Of a DNA stretch of 36,862 nucleotides, positions 25,432 through 34,051 are shown in pieces (position 1 is the first letter of the stretch; every line of letters begins with the position of its first letter). The DNA is taken from the NCBI GenBank assembly GCA_963925495.1, contig CAWUST010000058.1, positions 1-36,862 of the forward strand. The letters run 5' to 3'. The notes below the pieces were generated by a model. It did not search any database and was not told the DNA's origin. It was given only the letters and a program-made list of their open reading frames with translations. This stretch comes from UBA2108 sp963925495. Its GTDB lineage: Bacteria > Bacteroidota > Bacteroidia > Flavobacteriales_G > Salibacteraceae. The position numbers and the translations under genes were made by a program.

Positions 25432-25836
25432 TTATTTTATTGCATAAGATGTAAATGTTCCTGTAGCAAAGGCAACAACACCTTTTTTATTCGAAATTTC
25501 ACCTTGAACAATCAACAACTTTTTTCCTTTTCGAATTACATTTCCATTTCCAATTAAATCATCTCCCACAAATGCCGGACTCAAATAATTTATTTTAAAC
25601 TCGACAGTTGCAACTCGTTTTCCATCACTTGCAACAGCGCTTAATGCCGCCGCTCCGATTACACCGTCCATCATTCTAGCAAGTACACCGCCATGAGCAA
25701 TATTGCTTACAGCTTGGTGATGTTTTTTTACGGTCATTTTATATGCTATTTGGCCAGGACTTAATACTTCAAAATCCATGTCCATCCATTTTCCGTAAAG
25801 GTTATTTTCGTTGTAATCTTCAATTATTTCAGTCAT
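25432..25836 (-). CDS. PaaI-type hotdog-fold thioesterase
   Basis: Likely hydrolyses an acyl-CoA or related thioester. The 134-residue protein shows the hotdog-fold signature IAHGGVLARMMDGVIGAAA (about residues 46-64, with the HGG loop and an Asp in the central helix). The following strand TVEFKINYLSPAFVGDDLIG is typical of the PaaI/YdiI group. No signal peptide is present. The substrate cannot be assigned. It is divergent from the YihY-type gene with a 40-nt shared promoter region. Confidence 0.9.
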   Translation of the reverse strand: MTEIIEDYNENNLYGKWMDMDFEVLSPGQIAYKMTVKKHHQAVSNIAHGGVLARMMDGVIGAAALSAVASDGKRVATVEFKINYLSPAFVGDDLIGNGNVIRKGKKLLIVQGEISNKKGVVAFATGTFTSYAIK

Positions 25837-25842
25837 GGATTG

Positions 25843-25850
25843 CGAAGGTA
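25843..25850 (-). promoter_or_regulatory. -7 element (TACCTTCG) for the thioesterase gene, nearly leaderless
   Basis: On the - strand, TACCTTCG differs from TAnnTTTG by one base. Only 6 nt separate it from the ATG at 25836, so the transcript would have a leader of about 0-3 nt. Confidence 0.5.
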
Positions 25851-25864
25851 ACTCTAACCTTGAT

Positions 25865-25872
25865 TAGTTTTG
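25865..25872 (+). promoter_or_regulatory. Bacteroidota -7 element (TAGTTTTG) for the YihY-type gene, leaderless geometry
   Basis: Exact TAnnTTTG match with only 4 nt (GATT) before the GTG start at 25877. A TTG at 25840-25842 lies 22 nt upstream, an acceptable -33 spacing. This predicts transcription starting at or next to the start codon. Confidence 0.55.
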
Positions 25873-25876
25873 GATT

Positions 25877-27166
25877 GTGATAGAAAAACTAAAAAAATTC
25901 TTTCAAAAAGATGTTTGGCATTTTGCGGATAAACTAGGTGGGCTTCCACGTCTGGGGATAAGGATAGTTCAAATAGGTTACTTGGCGAGTAGAGATTACG
26001 TCTCAGATAAGTGTGCGGTTCGGGCTTCGGCCCTAACCTTTTATTCTGTTTTGTCTCTAGTTCCAGTTTTAGCTTTACTTTTTGGAATAGCCAAGGGTTT
26101 TGGTTTTGAAGAAAAAATGAAGAACAGAATCCTTGAATCTACGGATCAAAACCGAGATTTATTTGTTCAAATGTTTTCGTTTGCTGAAAACACACTTCAT
26201 TCTGCTAAAGGTGGTATTATTGCTGGGATTGGTATTTTACTATTACTGTATACAGTAATTAAAACGATTTCGCTTGTTGAAGATACATTTAATGATATAT
26301 GGGATGTTAAGCAAGCAAGAACTATACTTAGAAAGTTTACCGATTATTTGTCTATAACATTGCTGGCACCTCTTCTTTTGGTGTTTTCTGGAAGTGCTGC
26401 GGTGTTTTTAAGTTCTAATATTGAGGAAGTTGCTGATAAAATGGGAGTTCTATCTCTAGTCGGCCCGCTGTTATCTTTCTTTTTAAATCTATTTCCTTAC
26501 GTATTGATTTGGTTGCTTTTTTTATCTATTTATATGATAATGCCCAACAGAAATGTAAAGTTTAAAAGTGCCATGATTGCCGCAATTGTGGCGGGTAGCA
26601 TTTACCAAGTGGTAAGCTGGGCATACATTGTGTTTCAGGTTGGAGTTTCAAAATACAATGGCATTTATGGGAGTTTTGCCGCGTTGCCGTTGTTTTTAAT
26701 TTGGCTTCAAACGAGTTGGGCAATTGTGTTATTTGGTGCTGAGTTATCCTATGTAATTCAAAACATTGAAGAGTTGGCTTTAACCTTTAAAAAAGGAAAG
26801 ATCTCTCCATTTCAAAAATTAAAATTCAGCATTAAAGTTTTAAAAACTTTATTGAGTCATGGTCCTGATGAAAAACCGTTCAGGACATCGCTTCAAATTT
26901 CAGATGAAACTAGAATCAGTCCGGATCGAGTAGAAGATGTTTTATTTGAATTGGAAAAGAACAATTTGGTAATTAAGGTAGAGAGAGAAACGGAAAAATA
27001 TTTTCAATCTGCCAGAGATTCGAAAGAGCTTAACGTGGTTTATGTTATTGAAAATCTTCTAGGCAAAGATGAATCGCCCCTTGAAAAAGATGAAATAGAC
27101 CAATGGCTAGAACAACTGAAGAATGATATGCACTCCAGTAAAGGAAATGTGTATTTGAGGGGTTAA
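25877..27166 (+). CDS. YihY/virulence-factor BrkB family inner-membrane protein
   Basis: A 429-residue membrane protein of the YihY/BrkB family, once wrongly called RNase BN. Its molecular function is unsettled. The conserved opening CAVRASALTFYSVLSLVPVLALLFGIAKG (about 46-74) holds the first TM. Five more TMs follow at about 112-130, 155-180, 195-222, 232-258 and 262-290, including the family motif YNGIYGSFAALPLFLIWLQTSW (about 259-280). After about residue 310 a soluble tail resembles a winged helix (FRTSLQISDETRISPDRVEDVLFELEKNNLV). The start is GTG at 25877; a TAG stop lies four codons upstream and no nearby ATG exists. Confidence 0.92.
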   Translation: MIEKLKKFFQKDVWHFADKLGGLPRLGIRIVQIGYLASRDYVSDKCAVRASALTFYSVLSLVPVLALLFGIAKGFGFEEKMKNRILESTDQNRDLFVQMFSFAENTLHSAKGGIIAGIGILLLLYTVIKTISLVEDTFNDIWDVKQARTILRKFTDYLSITLLAPLLLVFSGSAAVFLSSNIEEVADKMGVLSLVGPLLSFFLNLFPYVLIWLLFLSIYMIMPNRNVKFKSAMIAAIVAGSIYQVVSWAYIVFQVGVSKYNGIYGSFAALPLFLIWLQTSWAIVLFGAELSYVIQNIEELALTFKKGKISPFQKLKFSIKVLKTLLSHGPDEKPFRTSLQISDETRISPDRVEDVLFELEKNNLVIKVERETEKYFQSARDSKELNVVYVIENLLGKDESPLEKDEIDQWLEQLKNDMHSSKGNVYLRG

Positions 27167-27181
27167 GAACTACCCTTTTTT
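27157..27181 (+). terminator. Candidate intrinsic terminator of the YihY-type gene
   Basis: GAGGG-GTT (27157-27164), loop AAG, AAC-(TA bulge)-CCCTT (27168-27177) forms an 8-bp bulged hairpin ending in a run of six T (27176-27181). The stop codon lies inside the hairpin. It works only for the + strand. Confidence 0.5.
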
Positions 27182-27934
27182 CTTCAGAACTGGTTCCACT
27201 TTTTTCAATGTGATAAAACCAATTCCATGAAAAAATAACATAACAATATACAAAGGATCAATTTCGTGCCAGCGTTGGCCACCAAAATTGGCACTTCCTC
27301 CAAGCTTGTGGTGATTGTTGTGATAACTTTCTCCCCACATTAAAAAATCGAAAGGAAGTAAGTTTTTTGAGGTATCGTTAACTTTGAAATTGGTATAACC
27401 CCAAACATGTGCACCCCAGTTAATAATAGCTCCATGAATTGGAGCCATTGCTAACATTAAGGGAAGTAAAACCCAAAACCATTCTTGGCCCTCTGGTACA
27501 AACTTCAAGAAAACAGCAACATAAACGATAATCCAAAGTAAACGAGAAAACCAGCTTCTTCCAAACTTGTCAAAGAAATCCCAACGAGGAACACCTTTTG
27601 TAAAACGTTCTTCAACTTCCACTGTATCATTTGAAATTGCTGAATAGTGAATCTTTGTTTTCCACATCATATTGAAAACATTCTTATCGTACTTCGGAGA
27701 ATGAGGATCTTTGGGGGTATCTGGCCAAGCATGATGTTGACGATGCATAACGCCATAACCGTAAGGGCTAAGGTAATTTGGTCCCATAAAAATCCAGGAT
27801 AGAACAAACATTATCTTCTCTTTAAAGGGAGACAAGGTGTACTGAGCATGAGCGGCATATCGATGATGAAACCCCGATTGAAAAAGCAAACCACCATACC
27901 AAGAAAACAGAAAAAAACCAATAATTAACCACAT
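27170..27934 (-). CDS. Membrane acyl-CoA/fatty-acid desaturase
   Basis: Di-iron, oxygen-dependent enzyme that puts a double bond in fatty acyl chains (delta-9 stearoyl-CoA desaturase-like), useful for membrane fluidity. The 254 residues contain all three histidine boxes: HHRYAAH, HRQHHAWPD and GESYHNNHH. Hydrophobic segments lie at the start and around WFWVLLPLMLAMAPIHGA. I chose the ATG at 27934. The frame is open up to a TTG at 27961, but that codon lies inside the TACCTTTG promoter element and should not be transcribed. It is convergent with the YihY-type gene, 3 nt apart. Oxygen dependence fits an aerobic marine or soil lifestyle. Confidence 0.92.
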   Translation of the reverse strand: MWLIIGFFLFSWYGGLLFQSGFHHRYAAHAQYTLSPFKEKIMFVLSWIFMGPNYLSPYGYGVMHRQHHAWPDTPKDPHSPKYDKNVFNMMWKTKIHYSAISNDTVEVEERFTKGVPRWDFFDKFGRSWFSRLLWIIVYVAVFLKFVPEGQEWFWVLLPLMLAMAPIHGAIINWGAHVWGYTNFKVNDTSKNLLPFDFLMWGESYHNNHHKLGGSANFGGQRWHEIDPLYIVMLFFHGIGFITLKKVEPVLKKKG

Positions 27935-27958
27935 AATAATCTCTTTTTTTATAAGCGG

Positions 27959-27966
27959 CAAAGGTA
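27959..27966 (-). promoter_or_regulatory. Bacteroidota -7 element (TACCTTTG) for the desaturase gene
   Basis: Exact TAnnTTTG match on the - strand. The predicted transcript start near 27954 gives a leader of about 20 nt to the ATG at 27934. TTTG/TTG upstream are at shorter than ideal spacing. Confidence 0.55.
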
Positions 27967-28308
27967 AGTCATTAAAACAACCAAATAAGAACTTATGTCA
28001 CGCTAAAAAGCGAATTCATGTTAAAGGAAATTTAAGTTTAAAATATTGCGATTACCCGTCTATATTTTCCTTAATATGGAAAGATAGAGTGATGTCGATT
28101 GAATGTTAATCGTGCTAATTAATGTGTTTTAACTCATAGGGGCTTTGTATTGGTTTAGTTGACTTGTAAAAACCATTTATTAACTGAAACTGATCGTTTG
28201 CAAAATGTTTATTTAGAATGCTGGTTTTGAGCCAACCCATGAAAAAAAAGTGAGTCTTATAGGTATTACTCTGATGCAAGTTGGATGGACATTTTGAAGA
28301 GGGGATAG
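27967..28308. other. Intergenic region without a recognisable gene
   Basis: About 340 nt between the desaturase promoter and the end of the OstA-like gene. It holds small hairpins (CGCT-AAAA-AGCG near 28001-28012; CGATT...AATCG near 28096-28112) but no T-runs, tRNA or repeat. An open frame crossing 28115-28342 on the - strand has low-complexity content and overlaps the OstA-like gene, so I do not call it. Confidence 0.55.
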
Positions 28309-29934
28309 TTATTCTCCTTCTGTTTCCTCTTCTTCCTTCCAATTAAAAATATCTCCTTTTTTCGATGGTCTTTCTGTAGCTCTCCACTTAAATCTTTTTA
28401 AGTATTGCATACGTGGTGTTACATCTTGTATTGGAAATAACGTAGCTTCTGGTTTTTGCCTAAATATAATTTCTTTTACGGAACTACTGTCCAAGTATAT
28501 AGTCATGTACTCACTTTTGGCTTTGTTCATTCCGAGGTAACTGCCGTCTTCTTCTTCTTCTTCTTCTTCTTCTTCTTTTGCAAAATAGATAGATATTCCG
28601 TTGTGCTTGACGTCCACTGAGTTTAACCTGTTTTCCTTAAAATAGCCAATCATACTATCTCCTTTTATTTGATTGTACTTTTGGTATTTGGAGGTAGAAT
28701 CTTCCAATGAAATAATAAAAGCGCGGTAATCTATATGCATACGTTCTATGGCATCGTCGTTTTTATAAATAGTAATTATGCTGGCAGTTATCTGATTTCC
28801 TTCCGACCATAAAACTGGGTTATCGTACATAGTTATACTAGAGTCAACATCCGAAAACACCAGGCTATCGCTTTTTCCTTGCATATCCGATTTGTAAAAC
28901 TGTGCTCGCGGGTAGGCGTGGATCAATCTATATTTTCCAGTAGAATCGTAATGTGAAAAAAGAGTATCGGCGTGTAAAAACAAGCTGTCATTCTCAAAAA
29001 ACTGAGTCAGCATTGGTTTTCCAAGAACTAATGAAACGCTGTCTTCTTGATTAAAATAAATGTACTGTCCTTGAACCATAAACTGATTAATAGTATCAAT
29101 CAAGGTTACATTATCAAAAACTTCCCCTATTCCATCTTTTTGGTTGTAATAAATACTATCTCCATATAATTCTTGGTCTTTGGTAATCACACTGGCATTT
29201 TTGGTGAAAACCGAAATCTTCGATTTATTATCTGACCATCCTTTTTCAGTATATATAATATCTCCAGCGCTTTCAATATAGGTTGGGCCAAAAAAGTAGC
29301 TTTTTTCTAAGCTACTATTATAATGCATAGTATCACTTTTAATGTTATAATTGGCTGTTCTCAATCTCACCGAATCTTTAAATTGCATAAGCGAACTTCC
29401 GCTAAAGTAATATCCTTGATAGCTAAATAAAGAGTCTTTTCCTTCGTTCATCAGTATGTTAGCTCCGTTCCAATAATGCCCAATACCTTTTCCTTGATCA
29501 TAATCTAAAAACTGAGTAGTCAATATCATATCATCTTGTATCAGCTTTACTTCATCGCCTCGTACTTCAGCGGTTTTAGTTGCACCAAAGTATTTAAGAG
29601 AGTCGCCAAAAAGCTGAAGGCCTTCGTTGTCGTAAATATGAACATTGCCGTAGGCTTTCATCGTATTCGATTTGGAATAAACGTAGGCAGAGTCACAATC
29701 CATGAAAGTTTTTTCATGTTTTATTTTCACTTCACCGATTAGTTTTTTAGCACTTTCTCCGTTAGGTGCTTCTTCAAATAGGAGAACTTTTGCTCCAATA
29801 ATTTCAATCTTTTTCGCTTTTTTTTGCGCTTGTAAATTTGGAAGAAGAAATAAAACCATTAACAATGAAAAAAGCCCGCTATTTGCAGGCAGTTTTCGGT
29901 TTCTTAAAATAATATTTTGAAATAAAGAATTCAA
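28309..29934 (-). CDS. OstA/LptA-like periplasmic LPS-transport family protein
   Basis: A 541-residue exported protein of the OstA (LptA/LptD N-terminal) fold, built from repeated short beta strands that form a lipid-carrying groove. It is expected to shuttle lipopolysaccharide or related lipids to the outer membrane. After a signal peptide (GLFSLLMVLFLLPNLQAQ, about residues 20-37), repeats with D.A..Y......M.A.G.V.IYD and GDSLKY patterns run to about residue 440. Then come nine consecutive Glu and a charged tail. The start is TTG at 29934, 1 nt after the purA stop codon, implying coupling; an internal ATG would cut the signal peptide. The Glu run is encoded by a GAA microsatellite. Confidence 0.85.
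   Translation of the reverse strand: MNSLFQNIILRNRKLPANSGLFSLLMVLFLLPNLQAQKKAKKIEIIGAKVLLFEEAPNGESAKKLIGEVKIKHEKTFMDCDSAYVYSKSNTMKAYGNVHIYDNEGLQLFGDSLKYFGATKTAEVRGDEVKLIQDDMILTTQFLDYDQGKGIGHYWNGANILMNEGKDSLFSYQGYYFSGSSLMQFKDSVRLRTANYNIKSDTMHYNSSLEKSYFFGPTYIESAGDIIYTEKGWSDNKSKISVFTKNASVITKDQELYGDSIYYNQKDGIGEVFDNVTLIDTINQFMVQGQYIYFNQEDSVSLVLGKPMLTQFFENDSLFLHADTLFSHYDSTGKYRLIHAYPRAQFYKSDMQGKSDSLVFSDVDSSITMYDNPVLWSEGNQITASIITIYKNDDAIERMHIDYRAFIISLEDSTSKYQKYNQIKGDSMIGYFKENRLNSVDVKHNGISIYFAKEEEEEEEEEDGSYLGMNKAKSEYMTIYLDSSSVKEIIFRQKPEATLFPIQDVTPRMQYLKRFKWRATERPSKKGDIFNWKEEEETEGE
28547..28576 (-). repeat. Trinucleotide microsatellite (TCT/AGA x10) in the OstA-like gene
   Basis: Ten perfect TCT units on the + strand, read on the - strand as nine GAA (Glu) codons ending in GAC. 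A change in copy number would alter Glu-run length without shifting the frame. Confidence 0.95.
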
Positions 29935-29935
29935 A

Positions 29936-31204
29936 TTATCTCATCAAAGTTTGTGTTCTGTCTGGCCCAACAGAGATAATAGAAATAGGGACTTCCAATT
30001 CTTTTTCTAAATAAAGGATATAATCCATCAAACTATTTGGTAATTCCGTTACAGAATTCAAACCAGTTAAATCTTCACTCCAGCCCGGAAATGACTTATA
30101 AATTGGTGTTACTTTTTCATCAATTATATCATAAGGCATGTAATCGATTTTTTCGTTTCTGTATTCGTAATGGGTACAAACATTAATTTCAGAAAAGCCA
30201 CTTAACACATCCGCTTTGGTCATAATTAATTGAGTTACTCCATTCAGCATTATTGCGTATTTTAGAGCTGGTAAATCTATCCAACCACATCTTCTTGGTC
30301 GCCCAGTTGTAGCACCAAATTCATGGCCGTTTTTTCGAATTTCCTCACCAACTTCGCCATGCAATTCCGTTGGGAATGGGCCAGAACCTACTCGGGTACA
30401 GTAAGCTTTAAAGATACCGTAAACTTCACCTATTTTATTAGGAGCAACGCCCAAACCGGTACAAGCTCCAGCGCAAACTGTGTTCGATGAGGTTACAAAA
30501 GGGTAAGAACCAAAATCGATATCTAATAATGAACCCTGAGCACCTTCTGCCAAAATTGGTTTGCCTGCTTTAAGTTGTTTATTAATAAAATGCTCACTGT
30601 CTATTAAGTTTAGAGTTCGCATCATTTCAATGGATTTCATCCAAACTTTTTCAAGATTTTCTAATTCAGAATAATCAAATTTGAAATTGCCTAATAATTG
30701 AATGTGCTTTTCTTTAAGTTTATTGTATTTCTCCAAAAAGTTACTGGATTCAATGTCTCCAACTCGAAGGCCATTTCTTCCAGTTTTATCCATATAAGTT
30801 GGTCCAATTCCTTTTAGGGTTGATCCAATTTTATCCTTGCCTTTTGCAGCTTCAGAAGCGGCATCCAAAAGTTTGTGCGTAGGTAAAATAAGTTGCGCTT
30901 TTCTAGAAACATAAAGCACTTTATTTACATTTACCTTAAACGGTTCTAATGCTTTTAATTCGGCTTGCATAATTACCGGGTCAATTACAACTCCATTGCC
31001 AATTACATTATCCGAATTTTCATGAAATATTCCAGAAGGAATAGTATGAAGCACGTGTTTTATACCTTCAAATTCAAGGGTATGCCCCGCATTAGGTCCT
31101 CCTTGAAAACGGGCAATTACATTGTATTTTGGTGTAAGGACATCTACTATTTTCCCTTTTCCCTCATCGCCCCATTGCAGGCCTAATAATACATCTATGT
31201 TCAT
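29936..31204 (-). CDS. purA: Adenylosuccinate synthetase
   Basis: PurA makes adenylosuccinate from IMP, aspartate and GTP, the first committed step to AMP. The 422-residue length is normal. The family signature GLQWGDEGKGKIVD is at residues 8-21, followed by FQGGPNAGHT (33-42). Downstream GPTYMDKTGRNGLRVGD, EGAQGSLLDIDFGSYPFVTSSNT and TTGRPRRCGWIDLPALKYA are all family blocks. It lies 24 nt after the Fur-family gene and 1 nt before the OstA-like gene. In other bacteria PurA is inhibited by ppGpp, and the ppGpp synthetase gene lies just upstream here. Confidence 0.98.
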   Translation of the reverse strand: MNIDVLLGLQWGDEGKGKIVDVLTPKYNVIARFQGGPNAGHTLEFEGIKHVLHTIPSGIFHENSDNVIGNGVVIDPVIMQAELKALEPFKVNVNKVLYVSRKAQLILPTHKLLDAASEAAKGKDKIGSTLKGIGPTYMDKTGRNGLRVGDIESSNFLEKYNKLKEKHIQLLGNFKFDYSELENLEKVWMKSIEMMRTLNLIDSEHFINKQLKAGKPILAEGAQGSLLDIDFGSYPFVTSSNTVCAGACTGLGVAPNKIGEVYGIFKAYCTRVGSGPFPTELHGEVGEEIRKNGHEFGATTGRPRRCGWIDLPALKYAIMLNGVTQLIMTKADVLSGFSEINVCTHYEYRNEKIDYMPYDIIDEKVTPIYKSFPGWSEDLTGLNSVTELPNSLMDYILYLEKELEVPISIISVGPDRTQTLMR

Positions 31205-31228
31205 AAAACTTCTAAGTTATTCTCTTAA

Positions 31229-31678
31229 TTATTTTGTGTTACAATCTTTGCAGGTTCCGTAAAAATTTAAGGCATGGTGAAATATTTTCACATCCAATTG
31301 GCTTTCTAATGTAGATCGGATTTGTTGTACCCTGGGGTCGCAAAATTCAATTACATTATTGCATTTTGTACAAATTATATGGTCGTGTTGTTTGTAGCCA
31401 TGCGATTTTTCGTACTGACTTATTTTTTGCCCAAATTGATGTTTTCTGATTAAGTTACATTCCATTAATAAGTCAATGGTATTGTACAAAGTGGCGCGAC
31501 TTACGCGGTAATTTTTTTTCTTCATTAAAAAGTAAAGGGCTTCTACATCAAAATGTTTATTCAAAGTATATACTTCTTCTAATATCGAAAACCTTTCAGG
31601 GGTTTTTCGATGACCATTTTGTTTTAAAAATGCAGAAAATATCTCTTGAACTTCGTCTGCAATTTTCAATTGCGCCAT
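31229..31678 (-). CDS. Fur-family metal- or peroxide-responsive repressor
   Basis: A 149-residue transcription regulator with an N-terminal winged helix (HRKTPERFSILEEVY, recognition helix VSRATLYNTIDLLMECNLI at about 59-77). The C-terminal dimerisation domain has HDHIICTKCNNVIEF (about 98-112) and CKDC near the end, giving the two CxxC structural zinc sites. Fur, PerR and Zur are hard to tell apart by sequence, so no symbol is given. It precedes purA by 24 nt and has its own promoter-like TACTTTTA. Any autoregulation would require an operator I cannot define in the 161-nt upstream gap. Confidence 0.93.
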   Translation of the reverse strand: MAQLKIADEVQEIFSAFLKQNGHRKTPERFSILEEVYTLNKHFDVEALYFLMKKKNYRVSRATLYNTIDLLMECNLIRKHQFGQKISQYEKSHGYKQHDHIICTKCNNVIEFCDPRVQQIRSTLESQLDVKIFHHALNFYGTCKDCNTK

Positions 31679-31695
31679 GAGGAAAAATTAGGTCG

Positions 31696-31703
31696 TAAAA
31701 GTA
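31696..31703 (-). promoter_or_regulatory. Possible -7 element (TACTTTTA) for fur-purA-ostA
   Basis: One mismatch from TAnnTTTG on the - strand, with a predicted leader of about 13 nt to the ATG at 31678. The remaining gap up to 31839 holds nothing else that I recognise. Confidence 0.4.
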
Positions 31704-31839
31704 GAGTATTTAGAGGATGGGTTTGTTTGGCTAAACGTTATTTATCACTTGTTTTTAACAACATTTACTGTTTCCAATATATTCCAATAGGTTTAAAATT
31801 TATTTTCAGAATAATATAAAAATCGGTTCGTAATTGATA

Positions 31840-34047
31840 TTACTTGGAATCATCAATTCGTTCCACTTTTTCCACACCTTTTACTTTGTTCAATGACCGC
31901 ATAAGGTCGTTTAGGTTTTGTCGGTTGGTAACATAAACTCTTATTTCGCCTATAAAAACTCCGTCCACTGACTCAAAATGAACCTCACGCATGTTAATGT
32001 CCATGTCTTGAGATATAATATTTGTGAGCTCGTTAACCATTCCTAACTGATCTATTCCGTTGATTTTTAATCCAACTAAGAATGCCAAAGAATGTTCGCT
32101 GGTCCATTTTGCTTCAATAACTCTATGGTGTTTGTGCGAACGAATTTCTAAGGCTTTCGGGCAAATGGATCGATGAATATCAATTAAATTGTTTCTATTC
32201 ATAAACCCAAATACTTTATCTCCAGGAATGGGATTACAGCAATTCGCTAAGTGGTATTCAACTCTTTCTATTGCATCAGAACTTGAACCAATTTGAGCAA
32301 CTCCACCTATATCAGTAATTATGGCATTTTTTGTTTTTCTGAAATTATTTTTTATTAGCCCTTTTTCAATTTTCAGTTTATTGAGTTGGTCTAGATTAAG
32401 GCCCTCATTCTTAACGTGGTAAAAAAGATCATCGAGAGTTGGTAAATTATACAAATAGGCAATTCGATAAAAATTATCTTGTTCATATTTAATGCCTAAT
32501 TCACGCATCTTTCTTCGAAGGATAGTTTTTCCAAGTCCGGCCAGTTTTTTCTTTTCTGCTTTTAAATGGTCTTTAATTTTCGATTTGGCTTTGGCTGTTT
32601 TTACAAATTTCAACCAATCTGCAGAAGGTTTTCCTTTGTTCGTTTTAATGATTTCAATTTGGTCGCCAGTTTGCAAATGATAACTCATTGGTACAAGTTG
32701 GTTATTGACTTTAGCTCCAATGGTTTGGTCACCTAATTGTGAATGAATTTCATAAGCAAAATCAACTGGAGTTGACTGAGCTGGTAAAGAAATCATGTCT
32801 CCTTTTGGAGAAAAAACCATAATTTCTTTTTCATAAAGACTCATTCTAAACTCATTGATAAAGTCTTCGGTATGGGTCTCGCTATTTTCTAGAGTTTCTC
32901 TAATTCTTTCAATCCATTGATCAACAGCATGTCCTTCTCCATCATTTTTGTATTTCCAATGGGCAGCATATCCGTTTTCTGCTACCTCATTCATTCTTTG
33001 GCTTCTAATCTGTACCTCCACCCATTTTCCGGTCGGGCTCATCACAGTTATGTGCAGGCTTTCGTACCCGTTTGCTTTTGGGCTCGATATCCAGTCTCTT
33101 AAACGATCAGGGTTTGGTTTATAAAAATCGGTGACTATAGAGTATGCTTTCCAACAATCCGTTTTCTCATCTTCTTTTTCCGAATCAAGAATAATTCGAA
33201 CTGCCAAAATATCGTACACTTCTTCAAAGGGTACGTTTTGGCGCTTCATTTTTTGCGCTATTGAAAATATGGATTTCGTTCTTCCGCTAATTTCATGATT
33301 TAACGTAGCCTTTTTTAATCCACGGTCAAGTGGCAATGAAAATTGATTTAAAAATCGAGTTCGTACAGCTTTCGACTTACGAAGCTTATATTCTATCTCA
33401 TTATAAAGTCCCGGTTCTAAGTATTTCAAACTTAGATCTTCCATTTCAGATTTGATGTTGTAAAAACCTAGTTTATGAGCGACCGGCGCATACAAATACA
33501 AGGTTTCAGAAGCAATCTTTTTAGATTTTTCACCGGGCATACTTCCCAAAGTTCGCATGTTGTGCAAACGGTCTGCGAGTTTTATAAGAATTACTCTCAC
33601 GTCTTGAGAAAGAGTGAGTAATAGTTTCTTGAAGTTTTCTGCCTGTAAATTGGTGTTTTGATGAAAAAGTTTGGAAATTTTGGTTAAACCATCTATGATT
33701 TTGGCAACGTGTTTCCCGAAGAGTTGTTCGATGTCCTGAAGGGTTATGTCTGTATCTTCGACAACATCATGAAGCAAGGCACAGGCAATTCCTATAGGTC
33801 CAACTCCTATATCTTCTTTGGCAATTTTGGCTACTTCTAAAGGATGAAAAATGTAAGGCTCTCCCGATTTTCTTCGCATGCCTTTGTGTGCTTCTAACGC
33901 AACATCAAATGCTTTTCGGATGAGCTCTTTATCTTCCGTTTTTAACGGAATTTTGCCCGGTTTCATTAAATCCCGATACGCACGTAAAATATCTCGTTTT
34001 TCTTTACGAAGCTGCTCAATACTATATTCTTCTTCCGACCAATTCAC
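31840..34047 (-). CDS. Bifunctional (p)ppGpp synthetase/hydrolase (Rel/SpoT)
   Basis: This enzyme makes and degrades the stringent-response alarmone. In the 735 residues, the HD hydrolase domain is intact (H54, H68, H93-D94 in LLHDVVEDTD, about 50-200), as is the synthetase domain (about 245-360, with SSPKANGYESLHITV). A TGS domain (about 405-465, MISLPAQSTPVDFAYEIHSQLGD), a conserved CCNPIPGD zinc/helical segment (about 610-625) and a C-terminal ACT domain follow. Both active sites look functional, hence a bifunctional Rel. The start is GTG at 34047, 4 nt after a perfect TAAATTTG promoter element, which suggests a leaderless mRNA. The Fur-family gene follows after 161 nt. Confidence 0.96.
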   Translation of the reverse strand: MNWSEEEYSIEQLRKEKRDILRAYRDLMKPGKIPLKTEDKELIRKAFDVALEAHKGMRRKSGEPYIFHPLEVAKIAKEDIGVGPIGIACALLHDVVEDTDITLQDIEQLFGKHVAKIIDGLTKISKLFHQNTNLQAENFKKLLLTLSQDVRVILIKLADRLHNMRTLGSMPGEKSKKIASETLYLYAPVAHKLGFYNIKSEMEDLSLKYLEPGLYNEIEYKLRKSKAVRTRFLNQFSLPLDRGLKKATLNHEISGRTKSIFSIAQKMKRQNVPFEEVYDILAVRIILDSEKEDEKTDCWKAYSIVTDFYKPNPDRLRDWISSPKANGYESLHITVMSPTGKWVEVQIRSQRMNEVAENGYAAHWKYKNDGEGHAVDQWIERIRETLENSETHTEDFINEFRMSLYEKEIMVFSPKGDMISLPAQSTPVDFAYEIHSQLGDQTIGAKVNNQLVPMSYHLQTGDQIEIIKTNKGKPSADWLKFVKTAKAKSKIKDHLKAEKKKLAGLGKTILRRKMRELGIKYEQDNFYRIAYLYNLPTLDDLFYHVKNEGLNLDQLNKLKIEKGLIKNNFRKTKNAIITDIGGVAQIGSSSDAIERVEYHLANCCNPIPGDKVFGFMNRNNLIDIHRSICPKALEIRSHKHHRVIEAKWTSEHSLAFLVGLKINGIDQLGMVNELTNIISQDMDINMREVHFESVDGVFIGEIRVYVTNRQNLNDLMRSLNKVKGVEKVERIDDSK

Positions 34048-34051
34048 AACG

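Noticed and set aside
28250..28316. Imperfect GAAGGAG/CTCTTC hairpin at the end of the OstA-like gene as a terminator
   Set aside because: It needs a bulge, and is followed by AAAATG rather than a T-run.
28115..28342. 75-residue open frame on the - strand after the OstA-like gene
   Set aside because: It overlaps the OstA-like coding end in another frame, has no recognisable features and no promoter or start context.
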